The notes: generated by a model not told the origin, from the letters alone. A stretch of DNA of 64,000 nt from Shimia sp965227725 (GCF_965227725.1 NZ_CBDDGH010000005.1:248001-312000), one strand, 5' to 3'. Numbered from the stretch's first letter, positions 23,080-32,077 are shown. Program-made: numbers and translations.

Positions 23080-24047
23080 ATGTCTGATAAAACCATTCGA
23101 TGGGGTATTCTCGGGGCGGCAAATTTTGCCCTCAATCACATGGGGCCAGCGATCCATGCCGCCAAAGGCGCGCGGCTGGCGGCGGTGGCGAGCTCCAGCG
23201 CGGAGAAAGTTGCCGCCTTTGAAGCTTTTGCGCCGGGGCTGCGTCACCACACAAGCTATGAGGCACTGCTCGCCGATCCGGAGATTGATGCGGTCTACAT
23301 CCCGTTGCCCAACCATTTGCATGTGGAATGGGCGATCAAAACGCTTGAGGCCGGTAAGGCGGTGCTTTGCGAAAAGCCGATTGGCATGGATGTGGCAGAG
23401 ATCGACCGTCTGATCGCCGCGCGGGACAAGGCCGGTGTTCTGGCGGCGGAAGCCTTCATGATTGTGCATCACCCGCAATGGCAGCGGGCCAAGGCGCTGC
23501 TGGAGGAGGGGGCCATAGCACTCTGCGCCATGTGAATGCGGTGTTTTCCTATTTCAATGACGACCCTGCCAACATCCGCAATCAGGCTGATATTGGCGGC
23601 GGCGGCTTGCGCGACATCGGCTGCTACGTGCTGGGCGGCGCGCGTTTTGTCACCGGAGAGGAGCCGGTCTCGCTCGATCACACGCGGGTGCAGATGGAAA
23701 ACGGCATCGACCTCTTTGCCGATATGAGCTTCACCTTCCCCAGCTTCACCTATCAGGGCTACACCGCCATCCGCATGGCCCCGCGTCAGGAAGTGCATTT
23801 TCATGGCGACGCCGGGGTGATGAGCCTGACGTGTCCTTTCAATGCCGCCGTGTTTGATCAGGCGGAGCTGGTGCTGTCACGGCCCGATCAAAGCCGCCGC
23901 GTGGAGCGGTTCCCCGGAGTGAACCACTATGTGCTGCAGGTGGAGGCCTTTGGGCATGCGCTGCGGACAGGCGAGGCTTATCTCTGGCCGCTGGAACAGG
24001 CCCGTGGCACGCAGGCCATGGTGGATCAGGTGCTTGCCACCGTTTAA
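23080..24047 (+). pseudogene. Gfo/Idh/MocA-family oxidoreductase with a -1 frameshift
   Basis: NAD(P)-dependent sugar or polyol dehydrogenase-like protein, interrupted. Frame 1 (23080-23535) gives the Rossmann half: IRWGILGAANFALNHMGPAI, SYEALLADPEIDAVYIPLPNHLH, AGKAVLCEKPIGMD and EAFMIVHHPQW. It then ends prematurely after GGGCCATAGCACTCTG. Frame 2 (from about 23520 to 24047) supplies the missing C-terminal half: TLRHVNAVFSYFNDDP, GGGGLRDIGCYVLGGARFVTG and the closing QARGTQAMVDQVLATV. Inserting one base after 23518 (ATAG to ATAGG) restores EEGAIGTLRHVNAV, a normal family sequence. It is either a recent pseudogene or a one-base sequencing error; the coding quality on both sides is intact. 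Confidence 0.85.
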
Positions 24048-24068
24048 GCGCGGCGCACCTTTCAAATG

Positions 24069-24108
24069 AAAAAGCCCTCGGGGGAGGATTTCCGCCGAGG
24101 GCTTTTTT
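24069..24108. terminator. Bidirectional terminator
   Basis: AAAAGCCCTCGG ... CCGAGGGCTTTT is a long stem with an A-run on one side and T-run on the other, between the convergent oxidoreductase and DUF4167 genes. Confidence 0.85.
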
Positions 24109-24129
24109 GATGTCTTTAACGGAGTTGGC

Positions 24130-24750
24130 TTATTCGGCCGCGTCGTTGCTTTCCGCTTCTGGCGCAGGGGCTTCCGCCGGGGCGTCCTCTGCCGCCGGGG
24201 CAGGGGCCTTCTTGCGCGGCGCGCGCTTGCGTGGGGCTTTCTTGGGCGCAGGCTTTGGCGCTTCCGGCTGCGTTTCCGGGGTTTCCACCAGAGCGCTTTC
24301 TTCGGCCACATCCACGATCAGATCAGGCTGTTCGGCCTCAGATGGGTCCACCGTTGGCATCGCTTCGTCCGCCTGCGGCTGGGCCTTGCCCTCGCCACCG
24401 TTGGCCTCGCGTTCCTGGCGTTCCATACGCTCGCGGCGTTCGCGATCCCGCTCTGCCTGACGCTCACGGTTCTGGCGTTCCTGCTCTTCGCGGCGCGCCT
24501 CTTGCTCGCGCTGCGCTTCGTTCAGCATGCGCTGGTAATGCTCTGCGTGCTGCTGGAAGTTCTCCGTCGCAACACGGTCATTGGAAAGCTGGCTGTCGCG
24601 GGCCAGCTGGTTGTATTTGTCGATCACCTGTTGTGGGGTGCCGCGTACTTTTCCTTCCGGGCCGGAACTGTCAAACACACGGTTGACGATATTGCCGGAG
24701 GGACGGTTGCGGTTTGACTTATTCCGCGAACGTGACTTCGAAGATCTCAT
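24130..24750 (-). CDS. DUF4167 domain protein
   Basis: 206-residue protein. The N-terminal DUF4167 domain includes MRSSKSRSRNKSNRNR, IVNRVFDSSGPEGKVRGTPQ and IDKYNQLARDSQLSNDRVAT up to about residue 80. A long charged helical stretch (QREQEARREEQERQNRERQ) follows, then an acidic, Ala/Pro-rich tail with KKAPRKRAPRKKAPAP. The basic N-terminus and Lys/Arg patches suggest nucleic acid binding, but the function is unknown. The ATG at 24750 is preferred over 24777. It follows prfA-prmC on the same strand, as in many alphaproteobacteria, after a 218-nt gap in which I see nothing distinct. Confidence 0.88.
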   Translation of the reverse strand: MRSSKSRSRNKSNRNRPSGNIVNRVFDSSGPEGKVRGTPQQVIDKYNQLARDSQLSNDRVATENFQQHAEHYQRMLNEAQREQEARREEQERQNRERQAERDRERRERMERQEREANGGEGKAQPQADEAMPTVDPSEAEQPDLIVDVAEESALVETPETQPEAPKPAPKKAPRKRAPRKKAPAPAAEDAPAEAPAPEAESNDAAE

Positions 24751-24968
24751 GTTTTCAGCAATCCAGCCTTGGTCCATGGCGGTCGCTCATCCCGTTTCAC
24801 GCCTCGTGCGCTCTGTCTTCCGGGGGCGACAATTTGTGGCTTGGTGTCCGATCGGGACGGCCCTGAAAATAGGGCATCCAGCAAAAGGACATGAACTTGA
24901 TATGGCGCATTTGGTTCTCACACAAGAGGTTTTCTGTCTAGAATGCGCTCAATTGCAAAAATATCTCG

Positions 24969-25808
24969 TCATGTTGGGCGTTTTTGCCCGATCACCACGC
25001 GGTCACGCCCATCCAGATCGGGCAGCACAGCGACGTTGCGCAACCCGGCCTCCTGAAAAAGCGCGGCCACATCCGGCCCCTGCTGCCAGCCGATTTCCAC
25101 CATCAGCCAACCCGCGGGCGCAAGATGATCTGGCGCGCCTTTGGTGATGGCGCGGTAGGCCGTGAGACCGTCCGCTTCATCCGTCAGCGCGATGCGCGGC
25201 TCATAAGACAGCTCCGGTGCGAGGGCGTCCATTTCAACCAATGCGATATAAGGCGGGTTGGACACGATGAGGTCAAATATGCCTTCAACGGCGGCAAACC
25301 AATTGCTTTCTGTCAGCGTCAGCCGATCTGTCACACCAATCGCATCTGCGTTCTGACGTGCAACCGCAAGCGCGTCAGCGGAAACATCTGTGGCGGTGCC
25401 GCGCGCATCGGGCCGCTCTGCCAATAGGGAAATCGCGATAGCGCCTGTGCCTGTGCCCAGATCCAGCACGGATTTGAAGGGGCGCTTTAACGCCTCAAGC
25501 ACCAAGGCCTCGGTTTCCGGGCGCGGGTCAAGCGTCGCCGCGGTGACCGCAAAGCTGTGATTGAAGAAGGCCCGTGTCCCCAGAATATGCGACAAAGGCT
25601 CGCGCGACAGGCGGCGGGCGACAAGGCCGAGCAGGGCGGTTTGCTGCGCCAACGTCGCGTCGCTGCGCGCTTCAAGCGTGAGCCGGTCAGCAGGCATGTC
25701 GACCGCTTTGGCCACCAGAAACCGTGCATCACGTGCGGCGCTGTCAATTGCGCCAGCGGTGAGAGAGTTTTGCGCCTGTTTGACCAGGTCAGCGATGGTC
25801 AGGCTCAC
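24969..25808 (-). CDS. prmC: Release factor glutamine methyltransferase PrmC
   Basis: SAM-dependent enzyme that N5-methylates the GGQ glutamine of release factors. 279 residues. Helical N-terminal domain (DARFLVAKAVDMPADRLTLE, LSREPLSHILGTRAFF), motif DPRPETEALV, SAM motif I VLDLGTGTGAIAISLL, and catalytic FDLIVSNPPYI. The start is a GTG that overlaps the prfA stop by 4 nt, so it is translationally coupled to its substrate's gene. Confidence 0.95.
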   Translation of the reverse strand: MSLTIADLVKQAQNSLTAGAIDSAARDARFLVAKAVDMPADRLTLEARSDATLAQQTALLGLVARRLSREPLSHILGTRAFFNHSFAVTAATLDPRPETEALVLEALKRPFKSVLDLGTGTGAIAISLLAERPDARGTATDVSADALAVARQNADAIGVTDRLTLTESNWFAAVEGIFDLIVSNPPYIALVEMDALAPELSYEPRIALTDEADGLTAYRAITKGAPDHLAPAGWLMVEIGWQQGPDVAALFQEAGLRNVAVLPDLDGRDRVVIGQKRPT

Positions 25809-26854
25809 CCTTCCATCTCCGCCAGTGCTGCGGCCTGTGCGTCTGCGGTGAGCGCATCGATGGTTTCATCCAGATCGCCCTGCATCACCTGATCCAGCTT
25901 ATAAAGCGTAAGGTTGATGCGGTGGTCGGTCATGCGGCCCTGAGGGAAGTTGTAGGTGCGGATGCGCTCCGAGCGGTCGCCCGAGCCCACTTGGCCAGCC
26001 CGATCAGCGGCGCGCTCATCGGCAATGCGCTGACGCTCCAGATCAAACAGGCGGGTTTTCAGCACCTGCATGGCAATCTCGCGATTGCGGTGCTGGGATT
26101 TTTCCGAGCTGGTCACGATGATGCCGGTGGGCAGGTGGGTGATCCGCACAGCCGAGTCGGTGGTGTTCACGTGCTGACCGCCGGAGCCTGAGGCGCGCAT
26201 GGTGTCGATGCGGATATCACTGGCGTCGATCTGAATGTCCACGTCTTCCGCTTCCGGCAGCACAGCGACAGTGGCCGCCGAGGTATGGATGCGCCCGCCG
26301 CTTTCAGTGGTGGGCACACGCTGCACGCGGTGTACGCCGGATTCAAACTTCATCCGCGCAAAGACGTTTTCGCCTTTGATATGGGCGACCACTTCTTTGA
26401 TGCCGCCAAGCTCAGTGGCGTTTTCCTCAAGGATTTCAAGTTTCCAACCACGCGCTTCGGCATAACGCTGATACATCCGCAGCAGGTCACCTGCAAAAAG
26501 CGCGGCCTCATCGCCGCCGGTGCCGGGGCGGATTTCCAGAATGGCTGGGCGGGCGTCTGCCGCATCTTTGGGCAAAAGCGCGAGCTGCAGGGTGTGTTCT
26601 GCCTCGGGCACAGCCGCACGCAGCTCTGGCAGCTCTTCTTCGGCAAGCGCTTTCATATCGGGATCGCCGAGCATTTCTTCGGCTTCCTCAATGTCGGAAA
26701 GCAGGCGCTGATACGCCGCGATCTGCTCCACCACGGGCTTGAGATCGGCATATTCCTTGGCCAGCGCAGCAATGTCGCCGCCGCCTTCGGCCATCTGCGC
26801 CTCAAGGAACTCAAAACGCTGGGTGATCTGATGTAGTCGCTCTATCGGAACCAT
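25805..26854 (-). CDS. prfA: Peptide chain release factor 1
   Basis: RF1, terminating translation at UAA and UAG. 349 residues. The codon-recognition region contains RVQRVPTTESGGRIHTSAAT, with the PxT tripeptide typical of RF1 (PTT rather than PAT). The catalytic GGQ loop is RASGSGGQHVNTTDSAVRIT. The downstream overlapping prmC supports the call. It starts 62 nt from the divergent exported protein gene. Confidence 0.97.
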   Translation of the reverse strand: MVPIERLHQITQRFEFLEAQMAEGGGDIAALAKEYADLKPVVEQIAAYQRLLSDIEEAEEMLGDPDMKALAEEELPELRAAVPEAEHTLQLALLPKDAADARPAILEIRPGTGGDEAALFAGDLLRMYQRYAEARGWKLEILEENATELGGIKEVVAHIKGENVFARMKFESGVHRVQRVPTTESGGRIHTSAATVAVLPEAEDVDIQIDASDIRIDTMRASGSGGQHVNTTDSAVRITHLPTGIIVTSSEKSQHRNREIAMQVLKTRLFDLERQRIADERAADRAGQVGSGDRSERIRTYNFPQGRMTDHRINLTLYKLDQVMQGDLDETIDALTADAQAAALAEMEG

Positions 26855-26916
26855 GTCGCTAAGTGGGACAATCTCGGGGTTTGGTCAAGGGCCGCCTTTT
26901 GGTGTAGCATGGCCTT

Positions 26917-27228
26917 ATGAGACGGTTGTTTGTGGTGATGATGCTCTTTGCGCCCCCCGCCATGGCGGATGGGATGATCAACGGTGTGCCGGTGGATTGC
27001 TATTGCACCGACAAACAGGGGCAGCGGATCGAACTGGGCGAAACCATCTGTTTGCAGGTCGATGGGCGCATGTTCATGGCGCAATGTCAGATGTCGCTGA
27101 ACGTGCCGATGTGGCGCGAAATCTCGCCCGGGTGCCTCAGCTCCAACCTATCCCCGTTGCCCCAGAGCCGCGATCCAAGCCTCGATGCGTTTGGCATTCA
27201 CACCGAAGTCCTTTTTCCCAAATCGTGA
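26917..27228 (+). CDS. Small exported Cys-containing protein
   Basis: 103-residue hypothetical protein with a signal peptide (MRRLFVVMMLFAPPAMA, cleavage after AMA). The mature part has DGMINGVPVDCYCTDKQGQR, LGETICLQVDGRMFMAQCQMSLNVPMWREI and GCL: five Cys suited to disulfide bonding. The C-terminal 27 residues overlap the convergent DUF1499 gene by 81 nt and look unrelated to the rest (rich in Pro and Ser), so the gene may have lost an earlier stop. Function unknown. Confidence 0.7.
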   Translation: MRRLFVVMMLFAPPAMADGMINGVPVDCYCTDKQGQRIELGETICLQVDGRMFMAQCQMSLNVPMWREISPGCLSSNLSPLPQSRDPSLDAFGIHTEVLFPKS

Positions 27229-27555
27229 GCGCGCGTTGATCTTGAGCGTGTCACCGACTTGCTGGGCTGTGGTGTAATCCGGATAAGACAGCAGTTTGGA
27301 GCGGGTCACATAGGTGATCATGCCGTCCTCCAGCGCGCCAGCGAGCACCGTTGTGCGCGGCGTGCTCAGCGCAATCTCGTTTAGTCGGGTGAGGCCGTCG
27401 GGGCCGGTGTCGACAATCCGGCGGGCGCTGTTTTCGCCGTCGCTGTTTTGATCAAATTGCGCAGCCACATGCCATTTTGCCGGATCACTCGGCGCCACAC
27501 GCACATAGATCGCCAGAAGCGCCACCACCGCAAAAAATACCCAGATATAGCTCAT
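27148..27555 (-). CDS. DUF1499-family membrane protein
   Basis: 135-residue protein with an N-terminal transmembrane helix (MSYIWVFFAVVALLAIYVRV). A DUF1499-like domain follows: DGLTRLNEIALSTPRTTVLAG, MITYVTRSKLLSYPDYTTAQ, INARSRFGKKDFGVNAKRIEAWIAAL. The R.RFG..D.GVN..R...W pattern is characteristic. ATG 27555 follows AGGAGA; the frame opens earlier at 27618. The 3' end overlaps the convergent exported-protein gene by 81 nt. Agmatinase lies upstream on the same strand. Confidence 0.82.
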   Translation of the reverse strand: MSYIWVFFAVVALLAIYVRVAPSDPAKWHVAAQFDQNSDGENSARRIVDTGPDGLTRLNEIALSTPRTTVLAGALEDGMITYVTRSKLLSYPDYTTAQQVGDTLKINARSRFGKKDFGVNAKRIEAWIAALGQRG

Positions 27556-27670
27556 CGTCGGTCTCCTGTGAGAGGTGGTTTTTTGTTTGCGGGCAAGGTC
27601 TTCGCCCGCATCCTTCATGATACGCTGCCGCGCCTGTTGTGGATCAAGATCAAAGCAGATGCGGCGCGCG

Positions 27671-28636
27671 TCAAGCTTTCCGCCGCGTCCACCCCCACAG
27701 ACAGATCAGTTCGAGCGCCACATGGGCACCTGCCACCGCGGTTGCCCCTGTGGTGTCAAACGGCGGGGACACCTCAACCACATCGCCGCCCACCATATTG
27801 ATGCCGGCAATATCGCGCAGGATGATGCTGGCCTGACCGCTCGACAGACCACCCCAGACCGGGGTGCCGGTGCCGGGCGCAAAGGCGGGATCAAGCCCGT
27901 CGATGTCAAAGGTCAGATAGGTCGGGTGATCGCCCAGAATGCCTTTGATCTTCTCCGCCACCGCCACAGGGCCACTCACATGCACTTCGCGCGCGTCAAT
28001 GATGTTGAAGCCAAGCGTGTCGGGGTTCTCGGTGCGGATGCCCACCTGAACCGAGCGTGAGGGATCCACCAGCCCGTCTTTCACCGCCTTATACAGCATG
28101 GTGCCATGGTCGATCCGGTTGGGCTCATCATCGGCCCAAGTGTCTGTGTGGGCATCAAATTGCAAAAGGCTCATGGGGCCGAACTTCTCGGCATAGGCCT
28201 TCAGGATCGGGTAGGTGATGTAGTGGTCGCCCCCCAGCGCAATGCTGGCGGTGTCGGTCTCCAGAATGCTGCGGATATGGCTGGTCAGCGCGTCCGGAAA
28301 CTCCATCACCCGCGCATAGTCAAAAGCCAGATCGCCATAGTCCACGATGCTGAGCTCGGTCATCGGATCATAGCCCCAGCCATAGGGCGGATCAAAGGCC
28401 TGAATGGCGCTGGCTTCGCGGATGGCGCGTGGGCCAAGGCGGGTGCCGGGGCGGTTGGTCACCGCCATGTCAAACGGCACGCCGGTCACAGCGATGTCGA
28501 CACCTGTCAGATCTTTGCTGTAGCGGCGGCGCAGAAAGGACGTGGCCCCCCCAAAGGTGTTTTCAAAGCTCAATCCGTGCGGTGCTTTGCGCGTGAAGGC
28601 ATTGTCGACCTGGGTTTTGGCATCTTCGAGCGCCAT
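27671..28636 (-). CDS. speB: Agmatinase (ureohydrolase family)
   Basis: Binuclear manganese ureohydrolase, most likely cleaving agmatine to putrescine and urea; guanidinobutyrase or a related activity cannot be excluded. 321 residues. Metal motifs are IALGGDHYITYP, LLQFDAHTDTW and LTFDIDGLDPAFAPGTGTP, plus GGDVVEVSPPFD. The ATG follows GAGGA. It lies 115 nt downstream of the M20 amidohydrolase gene, separated by a hairpin, so the two may be transcribed separately. Confidence 0.88.
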   Translation of the reverse strand: MALEDAKTQVDNAFTRKAPHGLSFENTFGGATSFLRRRYSKDLTGVDIAVTGVPFDMAVTNRPGTRLGPRAIREASAIQAFDPPYGWGYDPMTELSIVDYGDLAFDYARVMEFPDALTSHIRSILETDTASIALGGDHYITYPILKAYAEKFGPMSLLQFDAHTDTWADDEPNRIDHGTMLYKAVKDGLVDPSRSVQVGIRTENPDTLGFNIIDAREVHVSGPVAVAEKIKGILGDHPTYLTFDIDGLDPAFAPGTGTPVWGGLSSGQASIILRDIAGINMVGGDVVEVSPPFDTTGATAVAGAHVALELICLWGWTRRKA

Positions 28637-28691
28637 GGGGAGTCCTCATCTGAAAATTTGATCAAATTTCGTCTGTGGACACAAAAAGGTC

Positions 28692-28717
28692 AAGCCCTCC
28701 CGATTGCGGAAGGGCTT
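28692..28717 (-). terminator. Possible terminator after the M20 gene
   Basis: AAGCCCT / AGGGCTT stem; on the minus strand it is followed by GACCTTTTTG, 34 nt after the M20 stop. Confidence 0.45.
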
Positions 28718-28750
28718 GTTGTGAAGCAGCTGCCTAAAATCTGGGGTGGA

Positions 28751-29911
28751 TCAGCGTGGCTGTGCCGTTTCCACGAGCTTGGCAAAGAAAGACGCGCCAA
28801 TCGGGCTGATCTCATCGTTGAAATCAAAGGCAGGGTGGTGCAGCCCGGCGCCTTCGCCCGCACCAAGGAAGAGATAGGCCCCGGGGCGCGCTTCCAGCAT
28901 GTAGGAGAAGTCTTCCGCGCCCATTTCCATCCATTGATTGGCATCCACGTTGGCCTCCCCGGCGATCTCGCGGGCCACATCGGCGGCAAAATGGGTCTGC
29001 TTTGGGTGGTTGATTGTGGCGGGGTAATCCACATCCAGCTCCAGCGTCGCGTCCAGCCCGTAAGCGGCTGCGGTGCCTTTGGAAATCTCCTCAAGGCGGC
29101 GGTGGATCATCGCCTGCACATCCTTGTCAAAGGTGCGGATGGTGCCATTGATGAAGCCGCCGTCGGGGATCACATTGTTGGCGCTGCCTGCATGGATTTG
29201 CGTCACCGAGACCACCGCCTGCTGGCGGGTGTCATGGTTGCGGCTGACAATGGTCTGGATCGCATTGACCATGGCCACTGCAGCCACCACCGGATCAACC
29301 GTGTCCTGCGGGTAGGCCCCATGGCCGCCCTTGCCCTGAATGTGGATGGTGAAGGTATCCACTGCCGCCATGATCGGCCCCGGCGTGGTGTGAAAGCTGC
29401 CCAGAGGCTGTCCCGGCACATTGTGCAGCGCATAGACTTCTTTGACATCAAAGCGCTCCATCATGCCCTCCTGCACCATGATGTTGCCGCCGCCGCCTTC
29501 TTCTTCGGCCGGTTGGAAGATCAATGCCACACGGCCGGAGAAATTGCGGGTCTCAGCAAGGTATTTGGCCGCCCCGAGCAGCATGGTGGTGTGCCCGTCA
29601 TGACCACAGGCGTGCATTTTGCCTGCGACCGTGCTGGCGTGGTCCGCGCCGGTGATTTCATCCATGGGCAAGGCATCCATATCTGCGCGCAGACCAATGG
29701 TTTCGCCGTCGCCCTCACCATTGATGATCGCGACCACGCCGGTTTTGGCGATGCCTTCGTGGATTTCATCCACGCCAAATTCTTTCAGACGCTCCACGAC
29801 AAAGGCCGCTGTTTCCACGCAGTCAAATTCCAACTCCGGGTGGGCGTGCAGGTGACGCCGCCATGTTTTCATCTCTTCCGCGTAATCTGCGATGCGATTC
29901 ACGATTGGCAT
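28751..29911 (-). CDS. M20-family amidohydrolase (hippurate-hydrolase type)
   Basis: Zinc-dependent amidohydrolase of the M20D group, cleaving N-acyl or N-aryl amino acids. 386 residues. Motifs in order: RRHLHAHPELEFD, IGLRADMDALPMDE, MHACGHDGHTTMLLGAA, IFQPAEEEGGGG, then the dimerisation domain IHIQGKGGHGAYPQDTVDP. The closing MGAEDFSYMLEARPGAYLFLG is also typical. ATG 29911 follows GGAGGGGAG; the open frame to 30889 is shadow sequence over mazG. Next downstream is agmatinase, which hints at amine or amino-acid catabolism, but this is inference. Confidence 0.9.
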   Translation of the reverse strand: MPIVNRIADYAEEMKTWRRHLHAHPELEFDCVETAAFVVERLKEFGVDEIHEGIAKTGVVAIINGEGDGETIGLRADMDALPMDEITGADHASTVAGKMHACGHDGHTTMLLGAAKYLAETRNFSGRVALIFQPAEEEGGGGNIMVQEGMMERFDVKEVYALHNVPGQPLGSFHTTPGPIMAAVDTFTIHIQGKGGHGAYPQDTVDPVVAAVAMVNAIQTIVSRNHDTRQQAVVSVTQIHAGSANNVIPDGGFINGTIRTFDKDVQAMIHRRLEEISKGTAAAYGLDATLELDVDYPATINHPKQTHFAADVAREIAGEANVDANQWMEMGAEDFSYMLEARPGAYLFLGAGEGAGLHHPAFDFNDEISPIGASFFAKLVETAQPR

Positions 29912-29974
29912 GTCTGGACTCCCCTCCATCAATTCGCTCAGATGCCTCCAAACCAAAGACTGGAGCGTAGCGCA

Positions 29975-30805
29975 ATGGCCGAAGACCCCCTTATCCTTGA
30001 TCCCAATGGCGGCATGCCGCGCCTTTTGGAGATTATGCGCCGTTTGCGGGATCCGGACCATGGCTGCCCTTGGGATATCGAGCAGGATTTCGCCACCATC
30101 GCGCCTTACACCATTGAGGAGGCCTATGAGGTGGCCGATGCGATTGAGCGTGAGGCCTGGGATGAACTCAAAGGCGAGCTGGGCGATCTGCTGTTTCAAT
30201 CGGTGTTTCACGCTCAGATGGCGGCTGAGCAGGGGCTTTTCACCTTTGATCAGGTGGCAGACACCATGTCTGACAAGATGGTCGCGCGGCATCCGCATGT
30301 CTTTGGCGATGAAAGCCGCGACAAATCCGCCGAGCAGCAGACCCGCGATTGGGAGACGGTGAAGGCGGCGGAGCGTGCCGGGAAGGCGCAGGAGGGCACG
30401 CTGGATGGTGTGGCTCTGGGCCTGCCAGCCTTGCTGCGCGCCGTGAAGCTGCAAAAACGTGCCGCGCGGGTGGGATTTGACTGGCCTGACACCGAGCAAG
30501 TGGTTGATAAGATTGTCGAAGAGGCCGGTGAGCTTGCTGAGGCACGTGACCGGTTGACCCAAGATGAGATCGAGGAAGAATTTGGCGATCTTCTCTTTGT
30601 GATGGCCAATCTCGCACGGCATCTCAAGATTGATCCCGAAGCCGCCCTGCGCGCCACAAACGCCAAATTTGTGCGGCGTTTTGAAGGGGTTGAGGCCAAA
30701 CTTGCGGCCCAAGGCAAACGTCCGGACCAAAGCGATCTGGCCGAGATGGATGCGCTCTGGGATGCGGTCAAAGCCGAAGAGAAGGCGGCCAAAAGGCAGG
30801 GGTAA
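29975..30805 (+). CDS. mazG: Nucleoside triphosphate pyrophosphohydrolase MazG
   Basis: Hydrolyses (d)NTPs and may limit ppGpp signalling. 276 residues with the duplicated MazG fold: RRLRDPDHGCPWDIEQDFATI, EEAYEVADAIE, ELKGELGDLLFQSVFHA in the first repeat. The second has VVDKIVEEAGELAEARD and EEEFGDLLFVMANLARHL (E-x-x-E and E-x-x-D metal sites). ATG 29975 follows GGAG; the frame is open far upstream over the M20 gene, but that part is antisense shadow. Confidence 0.93.
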   Translation: MAEDPLILDPNGGMPRLLEIMRRLRDPDHGCPWDIEQDFATIAPYTIEEAYEVADAIEREAWDELKGELGDLLFQSVFHAQMAAEQGLFTFDQVADTMSDKMVARHPHVFGDESRDKSAEQQTRDWETVKAAERAGKAQEGTLDGVALGLPALLRAVKLQKRAARVGFDWPDTEQVVDKIVEEAGELAEARDRLTQDEIEEEFGDLLFVMANLARHLKIDPEAALRATNAKFVRRFEGVEAKLAAQGKRPDQSDLAEMDALWDAVKAEEKAAKRQG

Positions 30806-30900
30806 AACCCGCGTCTGAGCGGTCGGCTTGCCCCTGAAACCTGCGCCGGACATGGGCGCAGGCGTTGGCGCTGAGGGGCCGTCGTTCACGCAAATATCAA

Positions 30901-30921
30901 ACCTGAATAATTTGTTCAGGT
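30901..30921. promoter_or_regulatory. Candidate iron-responsive operator
   Basis: Inverted repeat ACCTGAA-N7-TTCAGGT, 66 nt before the translation start of the ferric-binding protein gene. It contains TGA-N9-TCA, the RirA-type core, and resembles the iron-responsive palindromes reported for Rhodobacterales. A second smaller repeat (CAGGT-N4-ACCTG) follows directly at 30917-30930. Confidence 0.5.
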
Positions 30922-30987
30922 ATTGACCTGACTGAAAAACTCAAATTTAACGCAGCCCATCGAAACCATGACACCGTGAGGGATGAC

Positions 30988-32001
30988 ATGACCAAAGCGC
31001 TTTCCACCTCCATTTTTGCTTTTGCCGCAGCGGCCGTGGCTGCGCCGGCGATGGCTGATGAAGTCAACGTCTACTCCTACCGTCAGCCAGAGCTGATCAA
31101 GCCGCTGACCGATGCCTTTACCGAAGAGACCGGCATCAAGGTGAATGTGGCCTACCTCAAAAAAGGCATGGTGGAGCGTCTGCAGGCTGAGGGCGACCGC
31201 TCCCCTGCCGATCTGGTGCTGACCGTGGATATCTCCCGCCTGAATGCGGTGGTTGAGGCCGGTGTGACCCAGCCTGTGATCAGCGACGTGATCGCTGCCA
31301 ATGTGCCGGAAGCCTACCGCGATCCGGAAGGCCACTGGTTTGGCCTGACCACCCGCGCACGGATTGTCTACGCCTCCAAAGACCGCGTCGCAGAGGGTGA
31401 AGTCACAACCTATGAGGATCTGGCAGACCCGAAATGGGAAGGCCGCATCTGCACCCGTTCCGGCACCCATGCTTATAACGTCGCGCTGACCTCCGCTGTG
31501 ATCGAGCATCACGGCGAAGTCGAAGCCAAGACCTGGCTGGAAGGCGTGAAAAACAACCTCGCGCGCAAGCCGCAAGGTAACGACCGCGCACAGGTCAAAG
31601 CGATCTGGGCTGGCGAATGTGACCTCGCTGTGGGCAACACCTACTACATGGGCAAAATGCTCAAAGACACTGAGCAGCAGGCCTGGGCCGACAGCGTGAA
31701 CATCGTCTTCCCGACCTTTGAGGACGGCGGCACCCATGTGAACATCTCCGGCATCGCGCTCACCAAAGCCGCCCCCAACAAGGAAAACGCCATCAAGATG
31801 ATGGAATTCCTGACCGGCTCCAAAGCACAGGAAGTCTATGCCTCCGCCAACTTCGAATACCCGATTGCACCGGGCATGGAAGCGGACCCATTGGTGCAGA
31901 GCTGGGGCGAATTCACCGCTGACGACGTGAACCTGATGACCCTCGCCGGCCACCGTGCTGAGGCGCTCAAGCTGGTTGAAGAAGTCGATTTTGACGGCTA
32001 A
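30988..32001 (+). CDS. Ferric iron ABC transporter substrate-binding protein (FbpA/FutA type)
   Basis: Periplasmic Fe(III)-binding protein. 337 residues with a cleavable signal (SIFAFAAAAVAAPAMA, then DEVNVYSYRQPELIKPLTDAF). Family landmarks: PADLVLTVDISRL, GLTTRARIVYASKD, YEDLADPKWEGRICTRSGTH, GNTYYMGKML and HVNISGIALTKAAPN. Conserved Tyr residues near YSYR and NTYYMG match iron ligands. Start ATG 30988 follows GAGGGA. The permease and ATPase genes are not nearby. Confidence 0.9.
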   Translation: MTKALSTSIFAFAAAAVAAPAMADEVNVYSYRQPELIKPLTDAFTEETGIKVNVAYLKKGMVERLQAEGDRSPADLVLTVDISRLNAVVEAGVTQPVISDVIAANVPEAYRDPEGHWFGLTTRARIVYASKDRVAEGEVTTYEDLADPKWEGRICTRSGTHAYNVALTSAVIEHHGEVEAKTWLEGVKNNLARKPQGNDRAQVKAIWAGECDLAVGNTYYMGKMLKDTEQQAWADSVNIVFPTFEDGGTHVNISGIALTKAAPNKENAIKMMEFLTGSKAQEVYASANFEYPIAPGMEADPLVQSWGEFTADDVNLMTLAGHRAEALKLVEEVDFDG

Positions 32002-32028
32002 AGCCACGCGTTAACGCGATAGAATACC

Positions 32029-32059
32029 AAAGGGCGGCCCCGAGAGGCCGCCCTTTTTT
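32029..32059 (+). terminator. Terminator after the ferric-binding protein gene
   Basis: AAGGGCGGCC / GGCCGCCCTT stem with TTTTTT, 27 nt after the stop; it can also serve the convergent dipeptidase gene. Confidence 0.85.
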
Positions 32060-32077
32060 GTTGCGTTAAAAAGTCTG

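Noticed and set aside
28106..30805. 899-codon plus-strand open frame
   Set aside because: Only the last 276 codons are coding-like (mazG); the rest is an antisense shadow of agmatinase and the M20 gene.
28751..30889. 712-codon minus-strand open frame as one gene
   Set aside because: The first 326 codons are shadow over mazG; the M20 protein starts at 29911 with a ribosome binding site.
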